A stretch of DNA of 14,386 nt from Candidatus Cloacimonadota bacterium (GTDB taxonomy: Bacteria > Cloacimonadota > Cloacimonadia > Cloacimonadales > WRIO01). The translations under genes were made by a program, and so were the position numbers. Under the pieces are notes generated by a model. The model did not search any database, had not been told where the DNA came from, and saw only the letters and a list, made by a program, of their open reading frames with translations. The stretch's first letter is position 1. Every line of letters begins with the position of its first letter. Positions 6,444 through 14,129 of the stretch are shown here, piece by piece. The DNA lies in NCBI GenBank assembly GCA_023230175.1, contig JALNXV010000045.1, positions 1-14,386 of the forward strand, written 5' to 3'.

Positions 6444-7183
6444 GAATTAATAAATTTCTCGCAAGTTGCAAATTAGGCTCACGACGAAAAGTCGAAGAAC
6501 TAATATCTCAAAAATTAGTATATATAAATGATGAATTATGTACAGATTTTTCAACCTACGTAAACCCTGAAACTGATATTGTCAAAGTCGGCAAAAAAAT
6601 TATTAAATATGATAATCAAAAAATCTTCATTTTAATAAATAAGCCTGTACACTATATAGTATCTATGAAAGATGAATTTAATCGAAAAACAATTTATAGT
6701 CTTCTACCCGATTTCGCTCAAAATCTTCACCCTATTGGCAGACTTGATTATGACAGTGAAGGACTTCTTATTTTAACAAATGACGGCGATATTACACACA
6801 AAATCTTACACCCCTCATATAAAGTTGATAAAACATATAAAGTTATTGTCAAAGGTAAAATTGAAATCCCTCATATTCAAAAATTAAGAAACGGCGTAAA
6901 AATAGACAATTATACTACTCAACCTGCTAAAGTTTTTTTAAATCATTCTTCTGACGATAAATCTGAGTTAAGAATAATCATTAAAGAAGGCAAAAATAGG
7001 CAAATTAGAAAAATGTTAGAATCTGTTGGCTTCGAAGTTGTTTCATTAAAAAGACTCCAAATTGGCAATATCAAATTAGAAAAAATGCCAGTTGGTACTT
7101 GGCGATTTTTAAAAGATAGCGAAATTCTTTATTTATTAAAACAAACTCATACAAAAATTAATCATACTCAAAAGGATATATAA
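6437..7183 (+). CDS. RsuA/RluB-family pseudouridine synthase
   Basis: Converts a specific uridine of rRNA to pseudouridine in the cytoplasm. Residues 3-48 form an S4 RNA-binding domain (RINKFLASCKLGSRRKVEELI). The catalytic core follows: FILINKP, the active-site motif HPIGRLDYDSEGLLILTNDG with Asp104 as the expected nucleophile, KTYKV, and the family signature EGKNRQIRKML (184-194). At 248 residues it is the usual length for RluB/RsuA-like enzymes. The start overlaps the lptE-like stop by 7 bp, with only a weak GGA before it, so translation is probably coupled. The large-subunit enzyme RluB is the most likely functional match, but RsuA, RluE and RluF share the same motifs, so the target base stays open. 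Confidence 0.92.
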   Translation: MVRINKFLASCKLGSRRKVEELISQKLVYINDELCTDFSTYVNPETDIVKVGKKIIKYDNQKIFILINKPVHYIVSMKDEFNRKTIYSLLPDFAQNLHPIGRLDYDSEGLLILTNDGDITHKILHPSYKVDKTYKVIVKGKIEIPHIQKLRNGVKIDNYTTQPAKVFLNHSSDDKSELRIIIKEGKNRQIRKMLESVGFEVVSLKRLQIGNIKLEKMPVGTWRFLKDSEILYLLKQTHTKINHTQKDI

Positions 7184-7185
7184 TT

Positions 7186-8262
7186 ATGAAATTAGGTATT
7201 ACAGGTACAGCAAAATCCGGTAAAACAACAATCTTCAATGCTATAACTAAACTCAATGCAGATATAAGTCTCTACGATATCAAACAAGAACCAAATATCG
7301 GAGTAGTTCAAGTTTTAGATGAACGTATTACTCATCTTACTGAACTGTATAGCCCTAAAAAAACAATTTATGCTACTATTGAATATTTAGATTTTCCCGG
7401 TATTATTGAAGATAATGAAAATCATGAATTTTTATCTGCAACATCTATGGGTCTTATAAAAACTACTGATGCACTCGCAATAGTAATTAGGAATTTTGAG
7501 GATGCTTATTTAGACGAAACATTTGGAAAACCTAACCCGATCAAAGAAATCAATAATATTATCGAAGACTTTATTCTTTCTGATTTAGTAATTGCTGAAA
7601 AAAGATTAGAAAAGATTCATTTAAGTTACAAACGCGGAATAAAAACTGCACAACTCCAAATCGAAGAAACTGCTATCAATAAAGCAATCGAAGCACTTAA
7701 TCAAGAAAAAGCCCTCAAAGAAATAGAGTTTACTGAAGATGAACTCAAATCAATTAGAGGCTTTCAATTTCTTAGCCTTAAACCTATTATGATTATACTA
7801 AATTCTGACGAAACAAATTTTAAAAACAATCAAACTGTTATTGACCAAATTTCACTTATAGCCCCGGTTATAGAATTTGCCGGAAAATTTGAAATGGAAC
7901 TTTCTAAACTTGATGACGAAGAAGCTCAAATATTTATGGAAGATATGAATATCAATGAATCTGCCGTGAATCGCCTTAATGAAGCAGCTTATAACTTGCT
8001 CGGATATATAAGTTTTTTTACTGTCGGAAGTGATGAAGTACGTGCTTGGACTATCCAAAAAGGTGATAATGCAGTAATAGCTGCCGGTAAAATTCACTCA
8101 GACTTAGCAAGAGGTTTTATCAGAGCTGAAACATTTTCTTATCAAGATATTATACAACATTCAAATGAAAAAACTATCAGAGAAAAAGGTCTATTTAGGC
8201 TTGAAGGAAAAAATTATATTGTTCAAGATGGAGATATTCTTAATATCAGATTTAATGTTTAA
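7186..8262 (+). CDS. YchF/OLA1-like P-loop NTPase with TGS domain
   Basis: Ribosome-associated nucleotide-binding protein of the Obg-like group; YchF/OLA1 proteins prefer ATP over GTP. Motifs: P-loop GTAKSGKT (7-14), switch-2 DFPG (69-72), and NSDE (206-209) in place of the NKxD guanine motif, which fits relaxed nucleotide choice. A helical insert lies around 117-190. The C-terminal TGS domain (about 275-356) includes VRAWTIQKGDNAVIAAGKIH and ends VQDGDILNIRFNV. The 358 residues match the family length (about 360). The P-loop and DFPG differ from classical YchF (GLPNVGKS, DIAG), pointing to the diverged YchF-like subgroup. It starts 2 bp after the synthase stop, with AAGGAT upstream. The family is secure; the cellular role is not. 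Confidence 0.88.
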   Translation: MKLGITGTAKSGKTTIFNAITKLNADISLYDIKQEPNIGVVQVLDERITHLTELYSPKKTIYATIEYLDFPGIIEDNENHEFLSATSMGLIKTTDALAIVIRNFEDAYLDETFGKPNPIKEINNIIEDFILSDLVIAEKRLEKIHLSYKRGIKTAQLQIEETAINKAIEALNQEKALKEIEFTEDELKSIRGFQFLSLKPIMIILNSDETNFKNNQTVIDQISLIAPVIEFAGKFEMELSKLDDEEAQIFMEDMNINESAVNRLNEAAYNLLGYISFFTVGSDEVRAWTIQKGDNAVIAAGKIHSDLARGFIRAETFSYQDIIQHSNEKTIREKGLFRLEGKNYIVQDGDILNIRFNV

Positions 8263-8281
8263 CTAATGTTAGAGAGGAATA

Positions 8282-10603
8282 ATGAAACCTATAAATGATA
8301 AGCAAATAACTTATCATAATTCTACATATTTATTTCTGATTTTGTTTTTTGTTATTTGTGCCTTTCTCACTATTTCTTTATGTACTAATAAATCTAGTAT
8401 TTTTGAGGATTATGAGTTACTCAATTCAACTCAACTATCTGTTAATCAAATATTTACGAATCAAATTCCAACTTTACAAAACCCTTTAGGTATAATTGGT
8501 ACCTATACTTCTTACTATTTTATTAAAATCTTAGGCCATTCTTTTAGCTTTATCCTTCTAATAATAATTATGATTAATTTAATCTTTAAATTGGCTCATT
8601 TTAATTTTAATATTTTAAAAAAACTGAATGTCATTATTTTAATCAATATTGTTAATTTGTATTTCCTCTATTTTTTCTACTATGAATACTTTCTAATTGA
8701 GATCTTACCATATAATGATATTATTTTATTTAAATTTTTATACACCATCACATCAGCACTCTTAGGCAAAATAGGAACTCCTTTTTTTATTTTTGCTGTA
8801 TTCTTAATTTCATTAAGATGTATTTTCGTATTTAACCCTTTTAGATCTTTTGTACTTTTCGTATCTTCTTTTTTTAAATTTTTAAATAAATCAAAACCAA
8901 CACATACTCTTCAAACAAAAAAAACTACTATTATTTCTACAAATCAAAACAAGACCCAACAAAATGAAATCACTGATAATGAATCACAGATAATTTCCAT
9001 TAATAACGACAAAAACAATACCTCCTCAATGGCTGATTATCAAATAAACTTAACCGAACAAGTATCCAAAGCCTCCTCAGCAACAAACATCGACAATACC
9101 GGCAAATGGACTGCAAAAACACAAGTTCTAATTGATGACAATCTTAAATATCTAAAACCGGATGTAGAATCTTTTTTATTTAAACCAACGGGAGATAAAA
9201 TTATAGATAAAGCTAAACTGGAAGATGAAATAAAAATCATTTCTCAAATATTAAAAGATAAACTTTTAGAATTTGGTATTGAAGCAAATGTTCTTAATGT
9301 AAATGTTGGTCCCATAATAACACAATATGAACTTAAACCTGCACCCGGCATAAAAGTTAATAAATTTGTTTCACTTTCTGACGATTTAGCCTTAGCTTTA
9401 AAAGCTAAAAGCATAAGAGTTCAAGCACCTATTCCCGGTAGAGGTTTAATAGGAATTGAAATCCCTAATAAAATTGCTGATGTAATCTATATGCGTGATA
9501 TTTTTCTTTCTAATGAAATGCAAAAAAGTAATGCTCTGCTATCCGTTGCCCTTGGAAAAGATATTGCCGGAAGACCTATCGTTACTGATTTAGCAAAAAT
9601 GCCACATCTTCTCATCGCCGGAGCAACAGGTTCCGGAAAAAGTGTATGTATTAATACAATAATATGTTCTCTCCTTCTACGATGTAGTCCCGAAGAAGTC
9701 AGGTTAGTTATGATAGACCCAAAACGTATCGAACTCTCCGGTTATGAAGGCATCCCTCATCTCATTCAAAGCGTTGTAACAGACCCTGATGATGCACTTA
9801 ATACACTAAATTGGGCTGTTTATGAGATGGAAAGAAGATATGAATTACTTCAAGATGCTAAAGTTAGAGATATTATAAGCTATAATCAAAAAATAGATGA
9901 ACAACTTAAAAATTCTGATGATTTTGAGCTTTCTGTATTACCATATATAGTTCTTGTAGTTGACGAATTTGCAGATTTAATAATGACAGCAGGTCGCGAA
10001 ATCGAATTACCTATTGCACGCTTAGCACAAATGGCTAGAGCAGTTGGTATCCATCTTATTCTTGCTACACAACGACCTTCAATTAAAGTAATTACCGGTG
10101 TCATTAAAGCTAACTTTCCGGCCAGAATAGCCTTTAGAGTTTCCTCAAAAGTAGATTCTCGTGTTATACTCGATTCAACTGGTGCTGACAAATTACTTGG
10201 CAGAGGTGATATGCTGTTTTTGCCCCCGGGCAAAGCTAATCCTGAACGAATACACGGAGCTTTTTTAAGTGATTCCGAAATAGAAGGTCTTGTCGAATAC
10301 CTTAGAACTCAGCCTAAACCAAAATTAGATATTATAATGAATAAGCCCGAAGAAATCAATATAAATGATTTCGAATATGATGATGAACTGTTTCCTGAAT
10401 CTGCAAAACTTGTTGTGTCAACTAATACTGCATCTGTTTCAATGCTACAAAGACATTTCAAAATCGGTTATGCTCGAGCAGGTAGATTAATTGACTTACT
10501 CGAACAAGCAGGTATTGTAGGCCCCCATGTTGGCAGTAAATCAAGAGAAGTTCTTATGAATAAGGAGGATATAGATACTTTCTATGAAAAATTTAATTCT
10601 TAG
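8282..10603 (+). CDS. ftsK: DNA translocase FtsK/SpoIIIE
   Basis: Membrane-anchored DNA pump that clears and aligns chromosome ends at the division septum. Residues 15-185 hold about four hydrophobic helices; 203-290 is a polar linker rich in Asn, Thr and Lys. The motor follows: alpha domain about 295-400, Walker A GATGSGKS (447-454), Walker B YIVLVVDEFADL (555-566) and ATQRPS (595-600). The gamma DNA-reading winged helix is at 705-765 (LQRHFKIGYARAGRLIDLLE). It is 773 residues long, similar to SpoIIIE and much shorter than E. coli FtsK because the linker is short. GAGAGGAA precedes the ATG. Its last 20 bases overlap lolA, the same ftsK-lolA order seen in E. coli. No KOPS-like guiding sequence was identified. 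Confidence 0.97.
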   Translation: MKPINDKQITYHNSTYLFLILFFVICAFLTISLCTNKSSIFEDYELLNSTQLSVNQIFTNQIPTLQNPLGIIGTYTSYYFIKILGHSFSFILLIIIMINLIFKLAHFNFNILKKLNVIILINIVNLYFLYFFYYEYFLIEILPYNDIILFKFLYTITSALLGKIGTPFFIFAVFLISLRCIFVFNPFRSFVLFVSSFFKFLNKSKPTHTLQTKKTTIISTNQNKTQQNEITDNESQIISINNDKNNTSSMADYQINLTEQVSKASSATNIDNTGKWTAKTQVLIDDNLKYLKPDVESFLFKPTGDKIIDKAKLEDEIKIISQILKDKLLEFGIEANVLNVNVGPIITQYELKPAPGIKVNKFVSLSDDLALALKAKSIRVQAPIPGRGLIGIEIPNKIADVIYMRDIFLSNEMQKSNALLSVALGKDIAGRPIVTDLAKMPHLLIAGATGSGKSVCINTIICSLLLRCSPEEVRLVMIDPKRIELSGYEGIPHLIQSVVTDPDDALNTLNWAVYEMERRYELLQDAKVRDIISYNQKIDEQLKNSDDFELSVLPYIVLVVDEFADLIMTAGREIELPIARLAQMARAVGIHLILATQRPSIKVITGVIKANFPARIAFRVSSKVDSRVILDSTGADKLLGRGDMLFLPPGKANPERIHGAFLSDSEIEGLVEYLRTQPKPKLDIIMNKPEEININDFEYDDELFPESAKLVVSTNTASVSMLQRHFKIGYARAGRLIDLLEQAGIVGPHVGSKSREVLMNKEDIDTFYEKFNS

Positions 10604-11183
10604 TTTTTGTTTTTTAACAATAATATTTTTTAATATTCAAGCTGATGATTTAATCAATTTAGTTCAAAATCAATATCTTAATACTAAAACTTTTCAAGCG
10701 GAATTATTACAAGTTAATATCTTTTCAATGCAAAATACGCAATTAGAATCTACTGGTAATATTTTTATTGACAACTCAAATTTAGTTATTGAATATACAA
10801 AACCTTACTATCAGTTTATCAAATCTACAAATGAATTTCTAACAATCTATTCTAAAAATGAAAATACAGCATTCATATCAGAAAATAATAAACAAGTTTT
10901 AACCACAATTTTGCATTTCCAATCATTAGTTTCTCAAGATTTACAGTTCATTTCTCTTTCTGACAATCTACAAAAATATAAAGTTCTTAAGCCTGTCGAA
11001 CCACTTACAAGCCTCTATATTTTTATTGATATCAAAACAAATCTTATCAATAAAATTTCATATACTGACGATATGGATAATCTAATTATCTTAAATTTTT
11101 TAAACCAACGTCTAAATAAACCACTTACAAAACCAATTGAAAGTTTTATTATCCCATCAAATACCAATATTATTTATCAATAA
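10584..11183 (+). CDS. lolA: LolA-like periplasmic lipoprotein carrier
   Basis: Soluble periplasmic chaperone expected to carry lipoproteins from the inner-membrane Lol system to the outer membrane. A signal peptide covers about 1-20 (hydrophobic LILSFCFLTIIFFN, cleavage probably after IQA). The mature part shows the LolA pattern: LINLVQNQYLNTKTFQAELLQ, a strand reading ESTGNIFIDNSNLVIEYTKP, and later strands with LYIFIDIKTNLINKISYTD. The 199 residues fit the family. Sequence identity to enterobacterial LolA looks low, but its place directly after ftsK supports the call. The start lies inside the end of ftsK; the best AGGAGG is 15 bp upstream, rather far, so coupling to ftsK translation is likely. 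Confidence 0.85.
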   Translation: MKNLILSFCFLTIIFFNIQADDLINLVQNQYLNTKTFQAELLQVNIFSMQNTQLESTGNIFIDNSNLVIEYTKPYYQFIKSTNEFLTIYSKNENTAFISENNKQVLTTILHFQSLVSQDLQFISLSDNLQKYKVLKPVEPLTSLYIFIDIKTNLINKISYTDDMDNLIILNFLNQRLNKPLTKPIESFIIPSNTNIIYQ

Positions 11184-11192
11184 GGAGTTTTT

Positions 11193-12236
11193 ATGATAGC
11201 TGTTATTATGGCCGGTGGATCCGGTACTAGATTTTGGCCCTTAAGTAGAGAAAATAAACCAAAACAATTTCTAAAACTTTTTAATAACAAAAGTATGATA
11301 AGACTTACATATGAACGCCTTTTAAATTTTATTTCCCCCAATGATATATACGTTGTAACTACCCAAAAACAAGCCTCCCTCATTTTAGAACATATACCGG
11401 AATTATCAATAACCCAAATCATAAATGAACCTTGCGGAATGAATACTGCACCTTGTATCGCACTTAGTATAGCATACTTAGAAAAACTATACAACAAAGA
11501 TGAGATTATGTACATACTTCCTGCTGATCATTATATTCCTGATATTGAAACTTACCAACAAACTTTACTTAAGGCAATTGAACCGGTTCAAGATGATTCT
11601 TTATTAACTTTCGGAATTATTCCCGATTATCCTGCAACCGGATATGGATATATTGAAGCCGGCAATAAATATTCTTCAGATGTGTTTCACGTGAAACAAT
11701 TCAAAGAAAAACCTGATTTTGATACTGCTCTTAAATTCATTAATTCCGGTAACTTTTTTTGGAATAGCGGTATTTTTTGCTGGAAACTATCTACAATCAC
11801 AAGATATTTTGAACTCTTAAAACCTCAAATTATCGAAACTGCAAGGAAAGTTTTTAGTGATGCTTCTCATGAAAATCAATTATCCATTTATTGCACAATT
11901 GAGAAAACGCCTATAGATATAGCGATAATGGAAAAAGCAGACAAAGTTACCGTTATACCTGCAAAATTTAAATGGAGTGATGTGGGCAATTGGTATTCAT
12001 TGTCTAATTTGTTTAACAAAGATCAAAACAATAATTATCTTCAAGGTAATGGAATTACAATTGAAAGTACAGGAAACTCAATTTTTACAAATAAATTTAC
12101 AGGATTAGTTGGAGTAGATGATATATTAGTATGCGAAACTGATGATGCTCTACTTATTCTAAATAAGAATATGGCTGAAAACGTAAAGACTTTAACTAAT
12201 CTACTAAATGAGAAACAACTAAAAGAATTACTTTAG
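11193..12236 (+). CDS. manC: Mannose-1-phosphate guanylyltransferase
   Basis: Makes GDP-mannose from mannose-1-phosphate and GTP, for surface polysaccharide or glycan synthesis. Nucleotidyltransferase motifs: GGSGTRFWPLSR (8-19) with the catalytic Arg and a PKQF that follows, LPADHYI (109-115), FKEKP (170-174), GNFFWNSGIF (186-195), PIDIAIMEK (240-248) and WSDVGNW (261-267). At 347 residues it has the pyrophosphorylase domain and a short left-handed helix tail, without the phosphomannose isomerase half of long ManC proteins. AAGGAG precedes the ATG, 9 bp after lolA. A perfect parS-type site is embedded in codons 164-169. The remaining GDP-mannose genes are not in view. Confidence 0.93.
   Translation: MIAVIMAGGSGTRFWPLSRENKPKQFLKLFNNKSMIRLTYERLLNFISPNDIYVVTTQKQASLILEHIPELSITQIINEPCGMNTAPCIALSIAYLEKLYNKDEIMYILPADHYIPDIETYQQTLLKAIEPVQDDSLLTFGIIPDYPATGYGYIEAGNKYSSDVFHVKQFKEKPDFDTALKFINSGNFFWNSGIFCWKLSTITRYFELLKPQIIETARKVFSDASHENQLSIYCTIEKTPIDIAIMEKADKVTVIPAKFKWSDVGNWYSLSNLFNKDQNNNYLQGNGITIESTGNSIFTNKFTGLVGVDDILVCETDDALLILNKNMAENVKTLTNLLNEKQLKELL
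11683..11698. promoter_or_regulatory. parS site for ParB (perfect 16-bp palindrome)
   Basis: TGTTTCACGTGAAACA matches the conserved bacterial parS consensus at every position and is a perfect palindrome. It lies inside the mannose-1-phosphate guanylyltransferase gene, encoding V-F-H-V-K-Q. parS sites often lie in genes near the origin, where ParB loads and spreads to organise and segregate the chromosome. An exact 16-mer is very unlikely by chance in 14 kb. Confidence 0.85.
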
Positions 12237-13057
12237 TGCTTAACCTTTTTATTAGCGTATTTTTCTCTATTTGCATTGCAAATCTTCTCAAACTTTATCA
12301 AAAACACTCTAATGTAAACTTTTTAAATATTTTTATTGGTAATTATTTTATTGCAAGCATCTTTAGTATTATTCAAAACAAGTTATCATTTACGCTAATA
12401 CTTCACTGGGATATAATTTTAGCCATTTTTAATGGAGTACTTTTTTTACTTAGTTTTTATGTATTTCAAAAAAATATTAAAGTAAATGGGATCTCATTAA
12501 GTGTCTCTATAATGAGAATTGCACTAATTATTCCTACATTACTATCTGTAATAGTTTTCAATGAACTAATCAATAGCTATAAATACTATATAATTGGTAT
12601 TTTACTAATATCAATTTTATTTCTATCAAAACACGACAAACAAATAAATCCATTATGGCTATTTCTATTATTTATATTATCAGGAATTATTGATTTTAGT
12701 ATGAAAATATTTGATATATATGGAATAAATTCATCATCAATGTTTCTGTTTATTTTATTCTTATCTGCACTTATTACTAATCTACTAATTATAATTTTTA
12801 AGAAAATCAGATTTTCGACAAGAGATTTTATTAATGGTATGATATTAGGAGTTCCAAATCAGCTAACATCTTTATATTTACTTAAAGCACTGTCACAAAT
12901 TCCCGGTACAATAGTATATCCGGTACATGCTTCTTCTATTATTGTATTTAGTATATTATCAGATTTAATAATTTGGAAAGAAAGACTTCCATTAAAAAAG
13001 TTGGTTTTATTTTCTATTATAGTATTATGTATAATAATTTTAAATATCAAAGCTTAG
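12236..13057 (+). CDS. DMT-superfamily (EamA-like) transporter
   Basis: Integral membrane protein of 273 residues with about nine or ten hydrophobic helices in two half-repeats, as in drug/metabolite transporters. The first half includes SVSIMRIALIIPTLLSVIVFNELI (91-112) and the second IVYPVHASSIIVFSILSDLIIWKER (226-250). Both show the EamA pattern of a helix ending at a conserved Glu near a basic residue. The GTG start at 12236 shares its G with the TAG stop of the previous gene and has no Shine-Dalgarno, so translation probably depends on termination-reinitiation. Charged residues inside the membrane are few and no substrate motif is visible. An amino-sugar or lipid-linked sugar role next to a GDP-mannose enzyme is possible but unsupported. 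Confidence 0.75.
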   Translation: MLNLFISVFFSICIANLLKLYQKHSNVNFLNIFIGNYFIASIFSIIQNKLSFTLILHWDIILAIFNGVLFLLSFYVFQKNIKVNGISLSVSIMRIALIIPTLLSVIVFNELINSYKYYIIGILLISILFLSKHDKQINPLWLFLLFILSGIIDFSMKIFDIYGINSSSMFLFILFLSALITNLLIIIFKKIRFSTRDFINGMILGVPNQLTSLYLLKALSQIPGTIVYPVHASSIIVFSILSDLIIWKERLPLKKLVLFSIIVLCIIILNIKA

Positions 13058-13938
13058 TGATATCTTTTGTACCTTGCAAACAAGAAATCCTTCAAAGACA
13101 TTTCAACAGAAGTTAATGTATTAATTTGAAAATATTCAAAATGCAAATTTTCAACTATTTCTTTAAGTTTCACGTGAAACATATTAACTTTATCTAAATA
13201 ATCTTTTCTTATTGTATGGGGTGAAACTAGCATACTCTCTGAATTTTCTAAATCAATTAATTTATATTCTCCATTATAACTAAAATCAATTTCCTTTTCA
13301 TCAAAGATATGAAAAAGAATGCAATGATGATTATTAAATTTTAAAAAATTTAAAGCCTTATTGATAGCTTCAATGTCATCAAAAAAATCTGTAATTATTA
13401 TAACTAAAGACCTTTTCTTTAACATACTTGAAAAAGAGAAAATCACTTCACTCAAATTTGTAGAATCTGAACATTTAACTTTTTCTAATATCTGAAGAAT
13501 TCTATTAAACCAAATTGAACTCGATTTAGCAGGTAAGTAATCTACAATAGAATGATTAAAGGTAACTAAGCCGGTTGCATCTCTCTGTTTCAAAGATAAA
13601 TTAACTAAAGATGCTACTAATAACTTAGCATAATCAATTTTCTTTAAGTTATGGCTTGTAAATGACATTGAATTGCTTATATCAAGTAAAAAATAAGCTC
13701 TAACATTAGTTTCATCTTCATATCTTTTTATATAGTATCGATCAGTCTTAGAATAAACCTTCCAATCTAGCAAATTTATGGAATCTCCATTAGAATAGGG
13801 TTTATAATCAGAAAACTCAACACTAAAACCATGATAAGGTGATTTATGTTGTCCGGATATAAATCCTTCGACAATAGCATTTGCAGTAAATTTTAAATTA
13901 CCTTGTAAATTAACAAGTTGTTCTTTTAAATCAATCAT
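13054..13938 (-). CDS. DUF58 protein with vWA domain (MoxR-associated type)
   Basis: DUF58 protein of 294 residues. Such proteins usually work with MoxR AAA+ ATPases as metal-binding chaperone-like factors. The family core DYKPYSNGDSINLLDWK (44-60) continues with TDRYYIKRYEDETN. The vWA fold follows, with the MIDAS motif DISNSM (86-91), a middle strand GLVTFNHS (123-130) and ITDFFDD (182-188). Length and motifs are intact. The start ATG overlaps the upstream stop as ATGA, so translation is coupled to the small membrane gene. Its stop codon overlaps that of the converging DMT gene. A 15/16 parS match lies within codons 253-258. No moxR gene is in view; it may lie outside the window. Confidence 0.9.
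   Translation of the reverse strand: MIDLKEQLVNLQGNLKFTANAIVEGFISGQHKSPYHGFSVEFSDYKPYSNGDSINLLDWKVYSKTDRYYIKRYEDETNVRAYFLLDISNSMSFTSHNLKKIDYAKLLVASLVNLSLKQRDATGLVTFNHSIVDYLPAKSSSIWFNRILQILEKVKCSDSTNLSEVIFSFSSMLKKRSLVIIITDFFDDIEAINKALNFLKFNNHHCILFHIFDEKEIDFSYNGEYKLIDLENSESMLVSPHTIRKDYLDKVNMFHVKLKEIVENLHFEYFQINTLTSVEMSLKDFLFARYKRYH
13166..13181. promoter_or_regulatory. parS-like site for ParB (15 of 16)
   Basis: AGTTTCACGTGAAACA differs from parS only at its first base; the inner 14 bp (13167-13180) are a perfect palindrome. It lies in the DUF58 gene, where the minus strand reads M-F-H-V-K-L. It is 1,483 bp from the perfect parS site in manC, and two such sites this close support true ParB loading sites. 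Confidence 0.8.
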
Positions 13939-14120
13939 TTTTTAAACGGAAATAATAATGCTAAAGGTATTAATATAATATAAGTAATGATTAAAATTAT
14001 CGGTGAAATAATGATATCTCCTGTACCCATAACAAAATAGCCAATAATTATTAAAAGAAAACATAGTAAAAGTAATAAATAATTTTTCTTTTGTAATCCA
14101 CTTTTTAATTTTTTATCCAT
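13935..14120 (-). CDS. Small two-helix membrane protein, DUF3098-like
   Basis: Protein of 61 residues: a basic N-terminus (MDKKLKSGLQKKN), helix 1 at about 14-30 (YLLLLLCFLLIIIGYFV), a short GTGDIIISP loop, helix 2 at about 39-57, and a KK tail. This matches the plan of DUF3098 proteins known from Bacteroidetes and relatives (NY-hydrophobic-IIGY-loop-SP-hydrophobic). The function is unknown. AGAGGG lies 4 nt before the ATG. It starts 9 bp after the barrel-protein stop and overlaps the DUF58 start by 4 bp, so the three genes are very likely one transcript. The family call is moderate because the protein is so short. Confidence 0.7.
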   Translation of the reverse strand: MDKKLKSGLQKKNYLLLLLCFLLIIIGYFVMGTGDIIISPIILIITYIILIPLALLFPFKK

Positions 14121-14129
14121 TTTTCCCTC

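Noticed and set aside
9886..10233. Antisense open frame within ftsK
   Set aside because: It lies opposite the highly conserved motor domain and has no recognisable domain or start signal.
11177..11515. Antisense open frame over the start of manC
   Set aside because: It mirrors the conserved nucleotidyltransferase motifs of the real gene on the other strand and has no independent support.
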